Assembly (NCBI GenBank): GCA_964504625.1
Contig: CAZDEK010000037.1
Coordinates: 1 to 8,593, forward strand
Direction of reading: 5' to 3'
DNA length: 8,593 nt
Source: CAZDEK01 sp964504625
GTDB taxonomy: Bacteria; Patescibacteriota; Saccharimonadia; CAILAD01; GCA-016700035
The position numbers and the translations under genes are program-made. Numbering within the stretch: position 1 is the stretch's first letter; each line of letters begins with the position of its first letter. Of the stretch, positions 1 to 6,703 are shown piece after piece. Under the pieces are notes generated by a model. That model saw nothing but the letters and a program-made list of their open reading frames with translations, searched no databases and had not been told where the DNA came from.

Positions 1-37
1 CCTCGGCCGCCCAATCCAACGGCTTAATCACCCTCGC

Positions 38-57
38 ATCAGATACGGCTATCTGAT
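38..57. repeat. Perfect palindrome in the aspS promoter region
   Basis: ATCAGATA, a CGGC centre, and TATCTGAT make a perfect 8+8 inverted repeat. It sits directly upstream of, and shares one base with, the -10-like TACAAT at 57-62. It therefore lies where the promoter spacer would be, a classic repressor-site position. As RNA it could instead be a weak hairpin at the end of an upstream gene, but the stem is A+T-rich and no T-run follows. The palindrome is directly visible; the operator role is inference. Confidence 0.45.
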
Positions 58-62
58 ACAAT
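57..62 (+). promoter_or_regulatory. -10-like box of aspS (TACAAT)
   Basis: TACAAT matches the sigma70-type -10 consensus at five of six bases and ends 10 nt before the aspS ATG. The bases 17 nt upstream (TCGCAT, 34-39) are a poor -35. Transcription would start at about 69-73, so the mRNA would be leaderless or nearly so. No Shine-Dalgarno is visible before the ATG, which agrees. The same TACAAT hexamer serves in the strong topA promoter of this window. Confidence 0.45.
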
Positions 63-72
63 TACGCTTATC

Positions 73-1389
73 ATGACACAGCGCACTCTCATTAACGACT
101 TGCCTCAGGAAATCAAGCAGCAAGTTTCCATTGCTGGTTGGCTGCACAAACGTCGCCTGCTCGGAGGTCTCAATTTTATAGTGGTTCGTGATCGTACCGG
201 CTTGGTTCAAATACTCGTCGAAGCCAAAGAAGAGGTTGAAAAACTGCGTGGCTTACAAGTGGGTACCGTTGTTGAGGTGGCTGGAGAAGTCTGGGAAGAC
301 GAACGCGCACCTGGCGGTGTGGAGATCCATGAGCCATCTTTTACCATCGTATCGCCAGTAACTGATGAACCACTGCTCGAAATCGATAAGCCAATCAGCC
401 ATAAGAGCGAGCACCTGGACACCCTGTTTGATAACCGTGTCATCGGCTTACGAAATCCCGATGAGCAAACAATTTTCACCGTGCAAGCTACTGTCTCAAA
501 AACCCTACGCCGCTATTTTGACACGCATGGTTTCACCGAAATTCATACCCCAAAACTTCTCGCTGAGGCGACTGAAGGTGGCGCTGAAGTCTTCACGCTT
601 GAATATTTTGGTAAGACAGCTACATTAGCACAGAGCCCACAGTTCTATAAGCAGATAATGGTCGGCGTGTATGAGCGAGTCTATGAAATCGCTCCAGTAT
701 ATCGGGCTGAGCCCAGTGCAACTACTCGGCATATGACCGAATACACTTCAGTAGATGCGGAGCTCGGATTTATTAGCCTAGAACAGCTTGAGAATCTCTT
801 GAGTGAGCTCCTACATGCGAGCATCAATGCAGTTTGGCAAACCCATGAGGCTCAGCTCAAGCGCTGGAATGTAGCGAAGCCTGAAGTCCCTGACCAAATT
901 CCCTGCCTTAGCCTAGCCGAGATCCATGAGCGCTATTCGCAAGCGACCGGCGAGAACACCATCGGTGAAAAAGATCTCCGTCCCGATGAAGAACGCTGGG
1001 TTTGTGAGTATGCGAAAAAAACTTTAGGTAGCGAGGCCGTCTTCGTGACTGAATGGCCAGCCAATGAGATGAAGTTTTACCATCGTGCAAACGATGCAAA
1101 TCCCGAACTGGCAGATCGAATTGATCTCCTGTTTCGCGGTGTAGAAATCGTCACAGGTAGCATGCGCGAGCACCGTTATGATGTACTTGTTCGTCAGCTC
1201 AAGGAACTCGCGGGTGCCGATCCAAATGATCCTGGCTTCGCACCACTTCTGACCGCTATGCGCTATGGTATGCCGCCGCATGGTGGCTTTGGCCTCGGCC
1301 TTGAACGTCTGACGCAAAAACTCATGGGCCTTAATAACGTCAAGGAAGCCACGCTCTTCCCTCGCGATATCAACCGCTTGACTCCATAG
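73..1389 (+). CDS. aspS: Aspartyl-tRNA synthetase, archaeal-type, probably non-discriminating
   Basis: Class II synthetase that charges tRNA-Asp with aspartate in the cytoplasm, and probably also mischarges tRNA-Asn. At 438 aa it lacks the GAD insertion of the ~590-aa standard bacterial enzyme and matches the archaeal/eukaryotic type. Residues 1-100 form the OB-fold anticodon-binding domain (AGW at 21-23, RDRTG at 39-43). The catalytic core follows, with SPQ.YKQ, the motif 2 arginine R211 in YRAE, and motif 3 HGGFGLGLERL from H403. The C-terminus FPRDINRLTP is typical of the type. The specificity positions known from archaeal AspRS carry His25 and Pro80 instead of Trp and Lys, the combination linked to relaxed specificity. 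In that case Asp-tRNA-Asn would be converted by a GatCAB amidotransferase encoded elsewhere. ATG start; no Shine-Dalgarno; TACAAT lies just upstream. The family is certain, the relaxed specificity is inferred. Confidence 0.96.
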   Translation: MTQRTLINDLPQEIKQQVSIAGWLHKRRLLGGLNFIVVRDRTGLVQILVEAKEEVEKLRGLQVGTVVEVAGEVWEDERAPGGVEIHEPSFTIVSPVTDEPLLEIDKPISHKSEHLDTLFDNRVIGLRNPDEQTIFTVQATVSKTLRRYFDTHGFTEIHTPKLLAEATEGGAEVFTLEYFGKTATLAQSPQFYKQIMVGVYERVYEIAPVYRAEPSATTRHMTEYTSVDAELGFISLEQLENLLSELLHASINAVWQTHEAQLKRWNVAKPEVPDQIPCLSLAEIHERYSQATGENTIGEKDLRPDEERWVCEYAKKTLGSEAVFVTEWPANEMKFYHRANDANPELADRIDLLFRGVEIVTGSMREHRYDVLVRQLKELAGADPNDPGFAPLLTAMRYGMPPHGGFGLGLERLTQKLMGLNNVKEATLFPRDINRLTP

Positions 1390-1412
1390 CACTAGCGGTT
1401 GCTGACCGAGCG

Positions 1413-1418
1413 TATAAT
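1413..1418 (+). promoter_or_regulatory. -10 box (TATAAT) before the GyrI-like gene
   Basis: A perfect TATAAT lies in the 48-nt gap after aspS and ends 19 nt before the ATG at 1438. No convincing -35 is present 16-19 nt upstream (GCACTAGC region). It predicts a start near 1425 and a very short leader. It suggests that the GyrI-like gene is not only read through from aspS. Confidence 0.45.
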
Positions 1419-1422
1419 AATA

Positions 1423-1437
1423 GGTGGAGAAACCACC
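1423..1437 (+). promoter_or_regulatory. Small hairpin abutting the start codon of the GyrI-like gene
   Basis: GGTGG (1423-1427) and CCACC (1433-1437) are perfectly complementary around an AGAAA loop and end on the base before the ATG. AGGTGG (1422-1427) is also the only Shine-Dalgarno-like sequence for this gene, so the stem could hide the ribosome site. If transcription starts at about 1425, as the TATAAT predicts, part of the stem would be missing from that mRNA and present only in read-through transcripts. The pairing is visible; the control role is inference. Confidence 0.35.
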
Positions 1438-2070
1438 ATGATTGACTTTGTGACCAGTAACAAAGCACTCTACCAGCCAGGTACAGAACCAGAACTCGTC
1501 GATGTGCCTGCGATGCAGTACCTGATGATTGATGGCGCCGGTCAGCCAGATATGATGGAAAAAGACCCAAACAATACGTTTCAGCAGGCTTTCTCAGCCC
1601 TGTATGGAATTGCTTACTCGATCAAGATGAGTCATAAAAAAGGGCTGCAGCCGGAAGGCTATGAAAACTTTAAAGTACCCCCACCCGAGGGTCTATGGTG
1701 GATGAAAGATGAGAAATTCTTTGACATGGAGCGGCCTCAAGATTGGCGCTGGACTCTTATGCTACGCATGCCCGACTATGTAACCAAGACAGTCGTGCAG
1801 GAATTTGCCGAAACACTCGTAGTAAAAAAGAAATCCGAAGTCTACCGGCAAGTCAGATTGGAGACGTACATAGAAGGGCAATGTGTCCAGTTGACCCACA
1901 TCGGACCCTACAGCGAGGAGGGACCTAACATTCAGCGCTTGCATCAATTTGCCAAAGATCATGGCTGGCAATTACATGGCAAACATCATGAGATTTATTA
2001 CGGCGACCCACGACGAAGTAAGCCAGAAAAGCTCAAGACCGTCCTTCGCCAACCAGTTCGCGCTTCGTAA
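1438..2070 (+). CDS. GyrI-like small-molecule-binding domain protein
   Basis: A 210-aa cytoplasmic protein of the GyrI-like/SOUL fold. The hallmark is the C-terminal block with LTHIGPYSEE, then IYYGDPRRSKPEKLKT and a terminal LRQPV, as in the stand-alone GyrI-like proteins. No helix-turn-helix domain precedes it, so it is not an AraC/MerR-type regulator. Family members bind hydrophobic small molecules, and some single-domain members hydrolyse cyclopropanoid compounds; no substrate can be named here. An in-frame TTG at 1399 would add 13 residues, but the ATG at 1438 is preferred because a TATAAT and a Shine-Dalgarno-like AGGTGG lie between the two. It follows aspS by 48 nt and precedes scpA by 19 nt, with no evident functional link to either. 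Xenobiotic protection is a reasonable guess only. Confidence 0.88.
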   Translation: MIDFVTSNKALYQPGTEPELVDVPAMQYLMIDGAGQPDMMEKDPNNTFQQAFSALYGIAYSIKMSHKKGLQPEGYENFKVPPPEGLWWMKDEKFFDMERPQDWRWTLMLRMPDYVTKTVVQEFAETLVVKKKSEVYRQVRLETYIEGQCVQLTHIGPYSEEGPNIQRLHQFAKDHGWQLHGKHHEIYYGDPRRSKPEKLKTVLRQPVRAS

Positions 2071-2077
2071 TATCCGC

Positions 2078-2083
2078 TATACT
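2078..2083 (+). promoter_or_regulatory. -10-like box of scpA (TATACT)
   Basis: TATACT lies six bases before the scpA ATG at 2090, so initiation at the usual distance would begin on or next to the A of the start codon. There is no Shine-Dalgarno for scpA. This is the clearest leaderless arrangement in the window. A recognisable -35 is missing (AGTTCG at the 17-nt spacing), so the call rests on the -10 alone. Confidence 0.4.
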
Positions 2084-2089
2084 AGCAAT

Positions 2090-2770
2090 ATGGCCAGTCA
2101 GCCAATATATACCGTGGAGCTAGATAATTTTTATGGTCCTTTGGATCTGCTCTTAAGTCTTATCGAGCGCAAGGAGCTTGTGGTCACCGATGTTGCTGTC
2201 GGACAGGTGACGAATGACTATCTTGCGACTATAACGGCGCTTGAAAAAGTCGGCGACCAGGAGCTTTCCTGGTTTCTTGATGTCGCAACACGACTCATTT
2301 TTTATAAAGCCCAGGCATTAGGCCAACGCTACGAAATCGAAGAGGGTGGTCTCGAGGATCTTACACGAGAGCTTGAGCGCTATCGCTCCTACCGCGAACT
2401 TGCCCGTGGGCTAGCCCAACGACTCCGATCAGCCCTAACGACACGCCCAGTGATCCACAGTAGCCATGATAATCCACCAGCCAACCTCACGGTCAACAAC
2501 TTGCGCAGCGCATACCGATCAGCTCACCATTCTACACGCCACCAAGCCATTCCTCTACAGCATCGGGTCTTGATTCGGCGCAGCGATATTAGCCGCACCA
2601 TGGAGCTTCTCCTGAAACGTAGTGGTGTACGCTTGATGTTGCGTGATGTGTTTCGCGATTCTGATCGACGAAGTTTGGCACTTACGCTGCTCGCTCTGCT
2701 TGAGCTAGCACGCCAAACCCGCATTCAACTCTGGCAAGAGGAGGGGAGGGTATATGTCCAAGCCACCTAG
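2090..2770 (+). CDS. scpA: Segregation and condensation protein A (SMC kleisin)
   Basis: Kleisin subunit of the SMC-ScpAB condensin, which bridges SMC heads and organises and segregates the chromosome. The protein has 226 aa, slightly short for the family (about 240-260). The N-terminal kleisin signature is clear: FYGPLDLLLSLIERKEL at about residues 12-28, then TNDYL and the LDVATRLIFYKAQAL helix. The C-terminal winged helix that contacts SMC is seen in LALTLLALLELAR and IQLWQEEGRVYVQ. The frame is open further upstream to 1949, inside the GyrI-like gene, but MASQPIYTVELDNFYG at 2090 is the family-like start. First gene of a tight cluster: scpB begins 17 nt before the scpA stop. The middle section (about 125-180) is polar and variable, as expected for the kleisin linker. 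Confidence 0.94.
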   Translation: MASQPIYTVELDNFYGPLDLLLSLIERKELVVTDVAVGQVTNDYLATITALEKVGDQELSWFLDVATRLIFYKAQALGQRYEIEEGGLEDLTRELERYRSYRELARGLAQRLRSALTTRPVIHSSHDNPPANLTVNNLRSAYRSAHHSTRHQAIPLQHRVLIRRSDISRTMELLLKRSGVRLMLRDVFRDSDRRSLALTLLALLELARQTRIQLWQEEGRVYVQAT

Positions 2771-3269
2771 TACAGATATGCCAGCAGCGCTCGAAGCGCT
2801 TCTGTTTATACAGTCTGCACCTCTGAGTCGACGTAATATTCAACAGACCTTAACCCTCAACGAGCAGGAGCTTGACATTGCGATTCAAAAATTACAGAAA
2901 CGGCTGGAGGGCCGGGGAGTCATCCTTATCACGAGTAGCCAGGGGCTTGAGCTAGCGGTTGCCCCAAAATGGCGCACCCTGACTGCGCATGCAAATCAAC
3001 ACACAGCCCCTCAGTTGTCTCAGTCAAGCCTCGAGGTGCTCGCAATCATTGCCTATGATGGTCCGGTTTCAAAGCAGACAATTGATGAGATTCGTGGCAT
3101 CGCCAGCGATAGCTCGCTGCGAGCACTGCTGAGTCGAGATCTGGTCACGCAGCGTAAAACGCCTTCTGGACCTAGCTATGACCTGACCAGTCTGGCTTGG
3201 CGTCATCTGGGACTAGCCGGTCGCATCGAACTGCCTAACAAGCCTCGAGGTACCAATGCGACTGAATAA
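2754..3269 (+). CDS. scpB: Segregation and condensation protein B
   Basis: Partner of ScpA in the SMC condensin; a dimer of tandem winged-helix proteins that binds the kleisin linker. 171 aa, near the lower limit for the family. The first winged helix starts with ALEALLFIQSAPLSRRNI (about 11-28). The second carries the strongest signature, LEVLAIIAYDGPVSKQTIDEIRGI, followed by the SSLRALLSRDLV helix. The start at 2754 has an extended purine-rich Shine-Dalgarno (GAGGGGAGGG, 2741-2750) and lies within the last 17 nt of scpA, so translation of the two is probably coupled and their stoichiometry linked. Confidence 0.94.
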   Translation: MSKPPSTDMPAALEALLFIQSAPLSRRNIQQTLTLNEQELDIAIQKLQKRLEGRGVILITSSQGLELAVAPKWRTLTAHANQHTAPQLSQSSLEVLAIIAYDGPVSKQTIDEIRGIASDSSLRALLSRDLVTQRKTPSGPSYDLTSLAWRHLGLAGRIELPNKPRGTNATE

Positions 3270-3936
3270 ATGGCTCGTTCTGGCTGGCGCAGCGCCCGCT
3301 CGACGTAAGGCCGATGAGTTGATCACCTCAGGACGCGTGGATGTAGATGGTTCAGTGGCTCAGCCTGGAATGCAAGTAACTGATGCGATGCGTATCGCTA
3401 TCGATGGCCAACCACTGGAACTTGCACCGCTATCTTCAAGTGTGATAATCGCACTCAATAAACCACGTGGCTATGTCTGCTCACATCGTCATCAAGGTGA
3501 GAGCCCAACGATCTTCGAGCTACTACCGGAACAGTATCATCGATTCTCGATTATCGGACGGCTCGATAAAGACAGTGAGGGACTGGTTCTCCTCGCCAGT
3601 GACGGTGAGCTGACCTACCGCCTCACGCATCCTAGTCATCGAGTTAGTCGCTGCTATGAAGTTACTCTCGATCATCCCATTTCGACAACAGCCCTACAGT
3701 GCCTACTAGATGGGGTAGAACTTGATGACGGTTTGAGTCAATTTGATACTGCAAGCCTGTTAGATGCGCAAACAATACGTGTCGGACTGCATACCGGGCG
3801 CAAGCATCAGATTCGCCGTACGCTGAAAGCCATCGGTTATGAGGTAATTCGCTTGCGGCGATTAAGTCACGGCGATTACAGCTTAGGCGAGCTGCCGATC
3901 GGCAAGTGGCGAGAGGAGCAATCATGGACAGCATAA
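3256..3936 (+). CDS. rluB: RsuA/RluB-family rRNA pseudouridine synthase
   Basis: Isomerises uridine to pseudouridine in ribosomal RNA. 226 aa with an N-terminal S4 RNA-binding domain (MRLNKWLVLAGAAPARRKAD, residues 1-20, and SGRVDVDG) and the catalytic RsuA-type domain. The catalytic aspartate is D104 in GRLDKDSEGLVLL. LNKPRGYVCS at 67-76 and GRKHQIRR are the other family blocks, and the C-terminal LGELPIGKWRE closes the fold. RluB (23S), RluE, RluF and RsuA (16S) share these motifs. rluB is chosen because rluB homologues lie beside scpAB in Firmicutes; the target site cannot be read from the sequence. It overlaps the end of scpB by 14 nt and has a GAGGT Shine-Dalgarno at 3247-3251. Confidence 0.9.
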   Translation: MRLNKWLVLAGAAPARRKADELITSGRVDVDGSVAQPGMQVTDAMRIAIDGQPLELAPLSSSVIIALNKPRGYVCSHRHQGESPTIFELLPEQYHRFSIIGRLDKDSEGLVLLASDGELTYRLTHPSHRVSRCYEVTLDHPISTTALQCLLDGVELDDGLSQFDTASLLDAQTIRVGLHTGRKHQIRRTLKAIGYEVIRLRRLSHGDYSLGELPIGKWREEQSWTA

Positions 3937-4796
3937 CCAGTTGGCTCATAGGTGGTATAGCCATTGTCTTTAGCTTGGGACAGCTGGGTGCAGCCACGTC
4001 GCAAGCGCCGTCGTTACAACCACCAACGGCACCAGTCATCATTACTGGTAAGACACCTGCCATCACCACGACTGCAGCAGCGATCCTCATACTAGATGCA
4101 AATACCAATCACGAAATCTACAGCCAAAATGCTGATCAAATTCGCGCAATGGCGAGCCTGACAAAGCTCATGACGGCCTACATCATTGCCCGTAACCATA
4201 AGTCTGATGAGATGGTTACCATCCCACCATCAGTTACCAGTGTCCAGGCAGGGGATAGTGTTGTGCTCGGCCTTCGTCCTGGAGATCAAGTCAGTGTCGG
4301 CCAGCTCTTGCAAGCCCTACTCATCCCATCAGCTAACGATGCCGCAGTCAGTCTTGCAGTATTCCATGCGGGCTCAGAATCAGCCTTTGTCGATACGATG
4401 AACCGCACAGCTAGAGAGCTTGGGATGACAAATACGACCTATAAAAATCCTTCTGGACTCGATGCTGATGGCCATGTGAGTACAGCTCGAGATCTGGCTC
4501 GACTAACCCACTATGTCCTCGAAAGCCCCCTGATTGCCCAAACAGTCCGGCAAAATCAAGCTACCATCATCACTCAACAAGGCCGGTCCTATAAGCTTGT
4601 CAGTACCAATAAACTCCTCGGCCAGAGTGGTGTCATTGGTGTCAAAACTGGTACAACCGGCGCTGCCGGGGAGTGCCTCATCACCCTGAGTGAACGATCT
4701 GGACGCAAGGTCTTGACGGTCATGCTCGGCTCGCAGAACCGTTTTCCTGAGACGCGAAGTATGCTAGACTTGACGTTTGGATTAAATTATTACTAA
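3924..4796 (+). CDS. D-alanyl-D-alanine carboxypeptidase, S11 family (penicillin-binding protein, DacA/DacB-like)
   Basis: Removes the terminal D-alanine from peptidoglycan stem peptides outside the membrane. All three penicillin-binding motifs are present: SLTK (S78 nucleophile, K81), SAN (136-138) and KTG (241-243), with NPSGLDADGH at 175-184. A hydrophobic segment at about residues 7-24 would be an uncleaved anchor or signal, followed by a Thr/Pro/Ala-rich linker. The 290-aa protein stops after the catalytic domain and lacks the beta-rich C-terminal domain of PBP5. The ATG at 3924 is chosen for its AGAGGAG Shine-Dalgarno (3912-3918). An in-frame GTG at 3906 would add MARGAI and give the signal a positive charge, so it is a real alternative. 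It overlaps the rluB-like gene by 13 nt; a D-Ala carboxypeptidase near scpAB also occurs in Bacillus. Confidence 0.93.
   Translation: MDSITSWLIGGIAIVFSLGQLGAATSQAPSLQPPTAPVIITGKTPAITTTAAAILILDANTNHEIYSQNADQIRAMASLTKLMTAYIIARNHKSDEMVTIPPSVTSVQAGDSVVLGLRPGDQVSVGQLLQALLIPSANDAAVSLAVFHAGSESAFVDTMNRTARELGMTNTTYKNPSGLDADGHVSTARDLARLTHYVLESPLIAQTVRQNQATIITQQGRSYKLVSTNKLLGQSGVIGVKTGTTGAAGECLITLSERSGRKVLTVMLGSQNRFPETRSMLDLTFGLNYY
4765..4793 (+). promoter_or_regulatory. Possible der promoter inside the end of the carboxypeptidase gene
   Basis: TAGACT (4765-4770) and TATTAC (4788-4793) are separated by 17 nt, each matching consensus at four of six bases. The -10 ends nine bases before the der ATG, the same near-leaderless geometry as aspS and scpA. 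No Shine-Dalgarno precedes der. An overlapping TTGACG (4770-4775) is a better -35 but has no suitably spaced -10. Weak evidence; der may simply be co-transcribed, since only 6 nt separate it from the preceding stop. Confidence 0.3.
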
Positions 4797-4802
4797 GCAA
4801 TC

Positions 4803-6158
4803 ATGAAATCAGATGCATTACCTCGCGTGGCCCTGGTCGGCATTCCCAATGTCGGCAAATCGAGTTTGCTCAATCGTCTCATCGGCAGTCGGGCAGTAAT
4901 CGTCCACAATGAAAGCCACACCACGCGCGACACCACTGTACACCAGGCTCGGTGGCATGATCGCGCTCTTGAGGTACAAGATACTCCTGGTTTTACGAGC
5001 TCTCCTGAGACTGGCATCGCCACCGAAGCGCAGCACCAACTCCAGGCAGCCCTGGTAGCTGCCGACGCTGTCGTCTTCGTCGTCGACATCACGATGCCAA
5101 CCGTCACCGAAGCAGAGCGACGGCTAGCCCGTATCGTGCGACAGTCACATAAACCAGTTATCCTGGTCTACAATCAGGCTGATCGTAAGCATGACAGCTT
5201 GCAACATTTTCGAGCACTTGGGTTCGAGCACGCCATTGCTGTATCAGCGCATCATGCCACAGGTATCGCCGAGCTCCAAGATGAGTTACTCAAGCTACTG
5301 CCAATCACCTCTGACACACTTCAAAAAGTTCCGGCTATACACGTTGCATTGCTTGGTCGACCCAACGTCGGCAAGTCAAGCCTGCTGAATGCCTTCGCTC
5401 AGCAGACAACAGCCATTGTTAGTGCTGAGGCGGGCACTACCCGTGATCCGGTTTCAGCAACGATTATCGACAAAGGTCAGCGCATTGAGATCACTGACAC
5501 AGCAGGCCTGCGTCGTCCTGGGAGGATTGGAACCGGCATCGAATACTTCTCCTTAACGCGCACCCGTCAAGTCATCGGCGCTGCAGATATTTGTGTACTC
5601 GTGCTCGATGCGACTGAAGCAGCTACAGCGATGGATCAGCGTATAGCCGGCATAGTGAGAGATGCTGGTAAAGGCTTGATCTTAGCGATCAATAAGGCTG
5701 ATCAGCTCGATGGGGAGGAGCGTAATCAGGTGCGTCTCGACCGGCGTCTCAATAGAGAATTTGAATTTGTCTGGTGGGCACCATATGTGCTGATCTCGGC
5801 CAATACCGGCCAACACCTTGAGGAGCTGATGGCTCAGATACACGCTGTGTATGAGCGAATTCGCCAGCCATTACCAACGCGCGAGGTCAATAAAGTCCTG
5901 TCGGCTGCAGTAACTGCCCGACCGCCGGCCAGTAGTGAGCGCTTCCGGCCAAAGCTCAACTATGCCACCCAAACCAACCAGCTGCCACTCGAGATTACAA
6001 TGTTTGGTAGCCACCCAGAAGCCATTCATTTCAGCTACCGTCGCTATCTTGAAAATCGGTTGCGCGAGGCCTTTGATTTGCGCGGGGTGCCAGTTCGGCT
6101 TATCTTTAAGAGTAAGTATCAGACGAAGGATAACGAGAAAGACACCGCACAGGCATAA
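4803..6158 (+). CDS. der: Ribosome biogenesis GTPase Der (EngA)
   Basis: Essential double GTPase that acts in assembly of the large ribosomal subunit. 451 aa, normal for the family. G domain 1 has GIPNVGKSS (13-21), HTTRD, DTPG (60-63) and a G4 element written NQAD (124-127). G domain 2 has GRPNVGKSS (185-193), GTTRD, DTAGLRR and the standard NKAD (297-300), then SAN. The C-terminal KH-like domain ends with SYRRYLENRLREAFDLRGVPVRLIF. The Gln in the first NKxD position is unusual, since Lys normally packs on the guanine base; it suggests weaker or altered nucleotide handling in domain 1. It begins 6 nt after the previous stop without a Shine-Dalgarno and shares its last base with the pth start, so der and pth are translationally linked. 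Confidence 0.96.
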   Translation: MKSDALPRVALVGIPNVGKSSLLNRLIGSRAVIVHNESHTTRDTTVHQARWHDRALEVQDTPGFTSSPETGIATEAQHQLQAALVAADAVVFVVDITMPTVTEAERRLARIVRQSHKPVILVYNQADRKHDSLQHFRALGFEHAIAVSAHHATGIAELQDELLKLLPITSDTLQKVPAIHVALLGRPNVGKSSLLNAFAQQTTAIVSAEAGTTRDPVSATIIDKGQRIEITDTAGLRRPGRIGTGIEYFSLTRTRQVIGAADICVLVLDATEAATAMDQRIAGIVRDAGKGLILAINKADQLDGEERNQVRLDRRLNREFEFVWWAPYVLISANTGQHLEELMAQIHAVYERIRQPLPTREVNKVLSAAVTARPPASSERFRPKLNYATQTNQLPLEITMFGSHPEAIHFSYRRYLENRLREAFDLRGVPVRLIFKSKYQTKDNEKDTAQA

Positions 6159-6682
6159 TGCGCACTCTCATTGTTGGGCTTGGCAATCCAGGTAGTCGCT
6201 ATGATGGCACTCGTCATAATATTGGTTTCGCAATTCTCGACGAACTTGCGCACCGCTACGATGCCAACTGGCGAGAACATCCAGCCTGGAATGCGGAAAT
6301 CGCCGAATTGCCGGGTGGAATCCTTCTCGCAAAGCCCACAACGTATATGAATGATTCGGGCCGTGCAGTACGAGCCATTGCCCACTACTATAGCCTCACT
6401 GGTGACAATGTTTGCATCAGCTATGACGATCGAGATCTACCATTTGGGAGTCTTCGCTGGACGAAACGTATGCGTACCGGTGCTCATCATAATGGCCTCA
6501 GATCTATTGCGAAAGAGTATGGTCATGATTTTATCCGACTACGCTTCGGTATTAAGAATGAACTTATGCATCACAGGCAGCTGGCTGACTTTGTCCTGGA
6601 CCGTTTCGATGCCAGTGAGCGACAGAAGCTACCCGATCTCATTGAGCTAGCGGTCAACGAACTCGTCCAACGATATCGTTGA
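6158..6682 (+). CDS. pth: Peptidyl-tRNA hydrolase
   Basis: Releases tRNA from peptidyl-tRNA that drops off the ribosome. 174 aa, shorter than the usual ~190. Family blocks are intact: GLGNPGSRY (7-15), TRHN with catalytic His20, KPTTYMNDSG carrying the substrate-binding Asn, the DDRDLPFG segment and FIRLRFGI. The loop normally written GGHNGL reads AHHNGL; the conserved His-Asn pair is kept but the flexible glycines are lost. The start codon overlaps the der stop in TAATG. This is the only gene here ending in TGA. The next in-frame stop is not until 6800-6802, but the protein ends where Pth proteins normally end, so read-through is not suggested. It is the last gene before the long non-coding stretch. 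Confidence 0.95.
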   Translation: MRTLIVGLGNPGSRYDGTRHNIGFAILDELAHRYDANWREHPAWNAEIAELPGGILLAKPTTYMNDSGRAVRAIAHYYSLTGDNVCISYDDRDLPFGSLRWTKRMRTGAHHNGLRSIAKEYGHDFIRLRFGIKNELMHHRQLADFVLDRFDASERQKLPDLIELAVNELVQRYR

Positions 6683-6703
6683 GAGTCCTCAATATTTCGC
6701 TCA

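Noticed and set aside
1..72. Tail of an upstream gene (frames ending at 27, 56 or 76) or head of a divergent gene on the - strand
   Set aside because: The stretch is too short to choose a frame. The frame ending at 54-56 has plausible codons and the frame ending at 74-76 would give an ATGA overlap with aspS, but none shows a recognisable motif.
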